A stretch of DNA of 64,000 bases from positions 620,001-684,000 of the forward strand of contig NZ_AHMM02000025.1 of assembly GCF_000243675.2 (NCBI RefSeq), read 5' to 3'. Position 1 is the stretch's first letter; the number at the start of each line of letters is the position of its first letter. The position numbers were made by a program, and so were the translations under genes. Source of the DNA: Leptospira inadai serovar Lyme str. 10. Lineage in GTDB: Bacteria > Spirochaetota > Leptospiria > Leptospirales > Leptospiraceae. Under the pieces are notes generated by a model, which was given only the letters and a program-made list of their open reading frames with translations, had not been told where the DNA came from and made no database searches. Shown one piece after another: positions 60,017-64,000 of this stretch.

Positions 60017-61123
60017 TTAGTGTACCGACGAACTCGGTTCTCTAACTGTAAGTAGTTGTTTAAAGAAGCGGTCGAAAGGAATCGAGTTATATTCTTCCAC
60101 GACTTCTCTGCGTTTAACGGAAGCTCCTTCTCCTGGTAAAGGATTTCCGGAACCTTCCGTTTGTAAAACCAGATGGATCCATTCCGCGAGTTTTCGAAGA
60201 CTACTCAAGTCTTTGTTTCTAAAAAGAAATCCTCCCCCTCTTAAGGTTTCCGGAACGGAAGTGCAGGAATAGGCGAATACGGGAAGATCTTTGCTTAACG
60301 CTTCCACAAGAGGAATACCGAAGCCTTCATGTTCGCTCATGCTCACGTACGCGTCCATATCATCCCAAAATCTGACCATCTCATGATCGTTCGGACTCAT
60401 TCTGAATTGGACGTTTTCCCCCAACCCTAAATCCCAGGTCATACGTTTTAGATGAGAGAAATATTTGTCGAATATTACCGGAACGGATCCGCAAATTAGG
60501 ATCCTGTATTTGTTATTGATTCGCTTAAGAAAATATATTAATAGAAGTAGGTCTTCGACTTTTTTATTAGGCGCTATTCTTCCTACGAACCCAAGAGTAT
60601 AGCCGTTTCTTCTCCGATCGTTTCGTCCGGCCCATCGGTATTTACGCACTATCGGTAAAACCTTAGAATTCATTATATTCAAGTCTTCCAGATTGGATGC
60701 GCTGTATTTGGAACTTGGAATGAATGCTTCGACGGAACGACTGAGTTTATGAAGTTCTAAAATGGACCGTTTAAATTCAAGTGCGAATAAATGAAATAAA
60801 TCCTCCTCAACGAAGGGTTTAAAAAAAATCGGAGGCGTAACGTTTTGGAACCGAACGAATTTCTTTCCTGGCAAGGCCAAAAAATCATCCAAAGGGTAGC
60901 CTGGTCCGCCATACTGAAGAATATGAACTTGATTTCTATTTTCGTACTCCCGCCAATTTTCGTCCCAAAAATTTCGGATCGAAAAATCCGCGGAACTAAA
61001 ATTAGAAAGGCAAACGATTTCCGACGGAATTTGTATCGAATCTAAGGTCGAGGATATTCCTTTCATATCGTTTCCGATTCCATCGTAATCGCGGAATTCG
61101 GTGATATGTTGATAGACTTTCAT
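60017..61123 (-). CDS. GT4-type glycosyltransferase
   Basis: 368 residues, paralogue of the adjacent downstream gene: FQNVTPPIFF, LGFVGRIAPNKKVEDLLLL, YVSMSEHEGFGIPLVEALSK. The N-terminal part keeps DGIGNDM. Donor and acceptor unknown; acts in the cytoplasm on a polysaccharide or glycolipid. ATG overlaps the stop of the upstream gene by 4 nt. Confidence 0.9.
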   Translation of the reverse strand: MKVYQHITEFRDYDGIGNDMKGISSTLDSIQIPSEIVCLSNFSSADFSIRNFWDENWREYENRNQVHILQYGGPGYPLDDFLALPGKKFVRFQNVTPPIFFKPFVEEDLFHLFALEFKRSILELHKLSRSVEAFIPSSKYSASNLEDLNIMNSKVLPIVRKYRWAGRNDRRRNGYTLGFVGRIAPNKKVEDLLLLIYFLKRINNKYRILICGSVPVIFDKYFSHLKRMTWDLGLGENVQFRMSPNDHEMVRFWDDMDAYVSMSEHEGFGIPLVEALSKDLPVFAYSCTSVPETLRGGGFLFRNKDLSSLRKLAEWIHLVLQTEGSGNPLPGEGASVKRREVVEEYNSIPFDRFFKQLLTVREPSSSVH

Positions 61124-62124
61124 TTTCTGAAGCTAAGTACGGCAAAACCGTCGCCGACTTTAGTTTCCACTACGTTCTTAAATCCTAATTTTCTAAGAAA
61201 CTCTCTGAGTGAGGATTCTCCGACCTGGGTCAAAAGAACCGGCTGGAAAGGCGAGGCGAATCGGTTCGAGAAATTCGAATATCTGAATAGAAATTCGGTG
61301 CTTGGAGCCGCCTTTTGGGCTAAGGTTCTAAATAATTTTTCCAGGACCCAATTCGGCAAAAAACATAGATTCGACGGCAGAACGACTTTGGAAGGAAGAG
61401 GAGGTTGCGGTAGTAGTTCATCGAAGGAAAGTAATTCGACCGAATTGAAAACCTGTTCTTTTATGAAATTATAATGATTTGCGTTCCAGGTCACGCAACG
61501 AAACTCGATCTGGGCCTTGAGTAAATGTTTTAGGAATTTTCCCCACTCAGGATTGAGAACTAAGACGGAATTTCCGGGGGAGATCATCGATAGGAGGAGC
61601 TTTTCGCTTTCTTCTAACGTTTCTTCTTCGTAAAGAAACTCGCTGGACCAAAGAAATTCCGGTTTTATTTCCCTACGCAGAGAATAGTTTAACTCGATAA
61701 ATTCGTTATAGAATCGCTCGAATTTACGTTTCAATTTTTCGTGATCGCCACGCAAAAGGATTAATTCGTTTAATACGCTGTAAAAAGCTCGAGTTCGATT
61801 TTCGGAAAGTTTCTTGTCTAAGAAAGCGTAAAATTCTACGAGGCTGATAAAGACCCATCGAAGCGGACCTCGAATGAATTTGAATTTCGGGTTCGTAAAT
61901 TTGGGTGGTGCAATTCCTTTTTCGAATAAGTGGGCGGTCTCCGCGGCATCAAACTCTCGGTATCCTTCCGGAGACTCGGGGGCAAATTTCCATCGGGAAA
62001 GTTTTTCAAGTTCCTCTTTCGTGACAGGGCGTCGAGCCAATCTTGACTCGATTTCTTCCATCAACTCCCGGACATTCACGGAAGTGTCTTTGATTTCGAT
62101 GATATCGGGAGATCTTTCTTCCAT
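61120..62124 (-). CDS. Methyltransferase-like protein of the glycan cluster
   Basis: 334 residues. The N-terminal part (about 1-180) is helical and charged, like the stalk region of long polysaccharide-modifying enzymes (EELEKLSRWKFAPES; LKRKFERFYNEFIELNY). The C-terminal part resembles a class I methyltransferase fold (NSVLVLNPEWGKFLKHLLK for motif I, ending GFKNVVETKVGDGFAVLSF), but the glycine-rich SAM loop is degenerate. It could be an inactive or diverged methyltransferase. First gene of the operon, coupled to the next. Confidence 0.62.
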   Translation of the reverse strand: MEERSPDIIEIKDTSVNVRELMEEIESRLARRPVTKEELEKLSRWKFAPESPEGYREFDAAETAHLFEKGIAPPKFTNPKFKFIRGPLRWVFISLVEFYAFLDKKLSENRTRAFYSVLNELILLRGDHEKLKRKFERFYNEFIELNYSLRREIKPEFLWSSEFLYEEETLEESEKLLLSMISPGNSVLVLNPEWGKFLKHLLKAQIEFRCVTWNANHYNFIKEQVFNSVELLSFDELLPQPPLPSKVVLPSNLCFLPNWVLEKLFRTLAQKAAPSTEFLFRYSNFSNRFASPFQPVLLTQVGESSLREFLRKLGFKNVVETKVGDGFAVLSFRK

Positions 62125-62143
62125 AGAACCCGGGACTTTTATT

Positions 62144-62176
62144 CGATTGTTTTTTCCTCTATCGACAAAACAATCG
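62144..62176. promoter_or_regulatory. Perfect inverted repeat in the divergent glycan promoter region
   Basis: CGATTGTTTT (62144-62153) and AAAACAATCG (62167-62176), perfect 10-bp arms, 13-nt spacer. It lies between the starts of the glycosyltransferase operon (62124, minus) and the reductase gene (62211, plus). It may be a shared operator or a hairpin in the leader of either transcript. Confidence 0.5.
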
Positions 62177-62210
62177 TATTTTTGTTCGGTTTTTGCCGAT
62201 CATTCGTTTC

Positions 62211-63161
62211 ATGAAATGTCTCGTAACCGGTGCAGAGGGATTTGTAGGGACATATCTGGTCCGCGAACTCCTAAAACGGCCCGGGTATACTGTCCTTGGT
62301 TTGGGGGTTCGGGATCAAAGCCGGAATCTACCATTCCCTTTCCGTATCTGCGACTTACGGGACTACGAAACTCTCTCAAATTTGTTACGAGATTTTGTTC
62401 CCGATCTAGTATTTCACCTAGCGGGCCAGGCGTTCGTTCCTAGGGCCATCGAAAACCCGTCCGAAACTCTGGAAATCAATGTAGGCGGAACCCTGAACCT
62501 ACTAGAATTACTTCGACGTTTCAATCGAAAGGTAAGGTTTTTGTACGTTTCTTCCGCCGATGTCTATGGGAATCTTACTTCGGAAAGTCTTCCAGTCCGA
62601 GAAAAAACGACTCCCAAACCTCTAAACCCGTATTCGTCCTCAAAAGTTGCCGCCGAAACATATTGTCTTCAATACGCTAGATGCAATCAGAATCTGGAAA
62701 CGATCGTTTCCAGACCCTTTAATCATATAGGCATAGGGCAAAATTCCAAATTCGTAGTTCCGAATTTTTGTAGGCAGATTCTCGAAGTCGCAAGTACGGA
62801 AAATACCGGATTACCTAAAGAAATTTTAGTCGGGGATTTAAATCCTACTAGAGATTTCTTACATGTTCAAGACGTGATAGAAGCGTATATCCTACTTGCC
62901 GAGCGAGGCATGACTGGAGAAATTTATAATATATGTTCCGGAACGGAAACCAAGATTTCCGAGATATTAAATTGGATGATAGAATTTAGCGAGGTTTCCA
63001 TTATTCCGACGATTGATCCTTCGAGAATACGTTCGGCCGAAATGCTTCGCTCAGTCGGAGATAATTCCAAATTAAAATCGCTAGGGTGGAAGCCGAAAAT
63101 TTCCGTTAAGGATGCCGTTCGCGAAATTTTCGATTATATTCGATTATCCGAATATAGTTAA
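62211..63161 (+). CDS. NAD-dependent epimerase/dehydratase, GDP-6-deoxy-D-mannose reductase-like
   Basis: About 316 residues from ATG 62211 (MKCLVTGAEGFVG); TTG 62193 would add six. It is an extended SDR: TGAEGFVGTYL, VSSADVYGN, the catalytic YxxxK in NPYSSSKVAAETY, and RPFNHIGIGQ, a segment typical of GDP-mannose 4,6-dehydratase/Rmd-type enzymes. It likely makes a GDP-deoxyhexose for the glycosyltransferases next to it. Exact product uncertain. Confidence 0.86.
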   Translation: MKCLVTGAEGFVGTYLVRELLKRPGYTVLGLGVRDQSRNLPFPFRICDLRDYETLSNLLRDFVPDLVFHLAGQAFVPRAIENPSETLEINVGGTLNLLELLRRFNRKVRFLYVSSADVYGNLTSESLPVREKTTPKPLNPYSSSKVAAETYCLQYARCNQNLETIVSRPFNHIGIGQNSKFVVPNFCRQILEVASTENTGLPKEILVGDLNPTRDFLHVQDVIEAYILLAERGMTGEIYNICSGTETKISEILNWMIEFSEVSIIPTIDPSRIRSAEMLRSVGDNSKLKSLGWKPKISVKDAVREIFDYIRLSEYS

Positions 63162-63164
63162 TTA

Positions 63165-63890
63165 TTAAAGAACGGATCCTTTCCAGGTTTTTGTTCCGCT
63201 CCCTTCGATAGGAAACGGATTTCCCAAATATTTGGGTGCCGTGTTGGTTAGGTTCATATCGATCCACGCAAGAGTTCTCGCAAAGAATTCTCTAAAACGG
63301 CTAAAGGGACCGCTGACATAGGGCCGTCGGTCCGATTCGTAGGATTGGAATTCCAAACCGATTTTTTTTGCGATGAATGCGGCCCGAGGCTGGTGGAATT
63401 TCTGACTTACAAAAATTGCGTCTTTGACTTGGAAAATCTCCTTGGCTCGAACTAAGGTGTCAAGCGTTCGGAATCCTGCGTGATCTACGAAAACATCCCG
63501 CTGGTTTACGTTTCTTTCTAACACGTAGGTCAACATGGGTTTCACTTCGTTGTAATAACGGCTTCCGTTATCTCCCGATAATAGAATTTTTCGGACCTTA
63601 CCTTGACGGTATAATTCCAGAGCGCAATCTAAACGATCTTTTAATACCGGGGACGGGGCGTTTTTATAAACGGAAGCTCCGGGAACGATCGCGACCGTTG
63701 CGGGTTTTAAGGATCGATAATTTCCGGCATGAAGAGTTCTGAGTTCATAGTCTCGTTCGATGGATAAATCGATCGAGGCGGGGATTCCGAAGCAAAGCGC
63801 GAGTAAAAAGACTAAAGCGAGCCTTTTTTGGCCGTTCCAAAAAACCTTTTTTCCAGGATGGGATTCAAAGGTCGAGGGAAAGGAGGACAT
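63165..63890 (-). CDS. SanA/YdcF-like DUF218 membrane protein
   Basis: 241 residues with one N-terminal membrane segment (RLALVFLLALCFGIPASI). The DUF218 domain reads VAIVPGASVYKNAPSPVLKDR, IRKILLSGDN-like VRKILLSGDNGSRYYNE and VSQKFHQPRAAFIAKK. SanA of E. coli helps keep the envelope barrier against vancomycin at high temperature; the biochemistry is unclear. It converges on the reductase gene with a 3-nt gap. Confidence 0.9.
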   Translation of the reverse strand: MSSFPSTFESHPGKKVFWNGQKRLALVFLLALCFGIPASIDLSIERDYELRTLHAGNYRSLKPATVAIVPGASVYKNAPSPVLKDRLDCALELYRQGKVRKILLSGDNGSRYYNEVKPMLTYVLERNVNQRDVFVDHAGFRTLDTLVRAKEIFQVKDAIFVSQKFHQPRAAFIAKKIGLEFQSYESDRRPYVSGPFSRFREFFARTLAWIDMNLTNTAPKYLGNPFPIEGSGTKTWKGSVL

Positions 63891-64000
63891 GCGTAAAAGG
63901 ATTTAGATTTCGGAAGAAGGGGAAAGGATTTTTCCTAAATTCCGCTCCTAAGCGAAAGAATTATGTTCTCCAATTCGTTAGGCCGCTCCGTTTTTTTCAA

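Noticed and set aside
63963..64000. Possible start of a gene running out of the window (ATG 63963)
   Set aside because: Twelve codons only, no clear ribosome-binding site, no recognisable motif.

Overview
The window is a stretch of Leptospira chromosome, with GC in the low-to-mid 40s percent by eye. The strongest evidence is a clear Loa22-type OmpA lipoprotein (53487-54110, minus strand). Supporting signs are a solitary 5S rRNA gene outside any rRNA operon, many lipoproteins with relaxed spirochaetal lipoboxes, and large proteins that match no family I know. A species of the intermediate (P2) group is possible but cannot be settled from the sequence alone.

Layout. 0-5.8 kb: a GpsA-PlsB fusion for phospholipid synthesis, PurT, a FecR-domain lipoprotein and an exported unknown. 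5.9-12.3 kb: a GH18-like exported protein, then a tight plus-strand run of fructosamine-kinase-like protein, TetR regulator, rhomboid protease, MDR-like oxidoreductase, Nudix hydrolase and a nitrilase-fold protein whose catalytic Cys appears lost. 12.3-16.7 kb: lipoprotein and EcsC-like protein, divergent from prfA and a Cys/Met-type PLP enzyme. 16.8-21.7 kb: a membrane protein behind a palindromic operator candidate, an alpha/beta-hydrolase lipoprotein, a TetR regulator and a MASE1 histidine kinase. 21.7-24.8 kb: fused pabB-pabC, thpR and aat. 24.9-27.5 kb: a Lys-rich exported protein and a long-chain acyl-CoA ligase.

A complete IS66-family element (27508-29822) has three genes, matched 18-nt ends and an exact 8-bp target duplication. 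It sits inside the T-tract of the terminator after the acyl-CoA ligase gene. 29.8-34.0 kb is a four-gene minus-strand envelope operon, followed by a GDSL-type esterase with a good sigma70 promoter.

35.7-43.3 kb is bounded by two inverted copies of a MITE-like repeat of about 180-200 bp. One lies just upstream of ssrA (tmRNA). The other supplies the C-terminal codons of an Fpg-like glycosylase and lies just upstream of the 5S gene. Between them are a class III cyclase, avtA and a large unknown protein. The 5S gene is followed by rpmH-rnpA-yidD-yidC-khpB-mnmE, a 46-codon coupled ORF and malic enzyme. rnpA has no ATG, GTG or TTG at its N-terminus and so is missed by ordinary ORF calling.

49.8-57.6 kb carries a large unknown protein, fumC, loa22, an RluA-type pseudouridine synthase, a DUF1232 protein, an inositol-monophosphatase-family enzyme, a MarR regulator with an inverted-repeat operator and a SugE/Gdx-type SMR exporter. 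57.7-63.9 kb is a surface-glycan cluster: three GT4 glycosyltransferases and a methyltransferase-like protein on the minus strand, divergent from a GDP-sugar reductase/epimerase, with a SanA/YdcF protein at the end.
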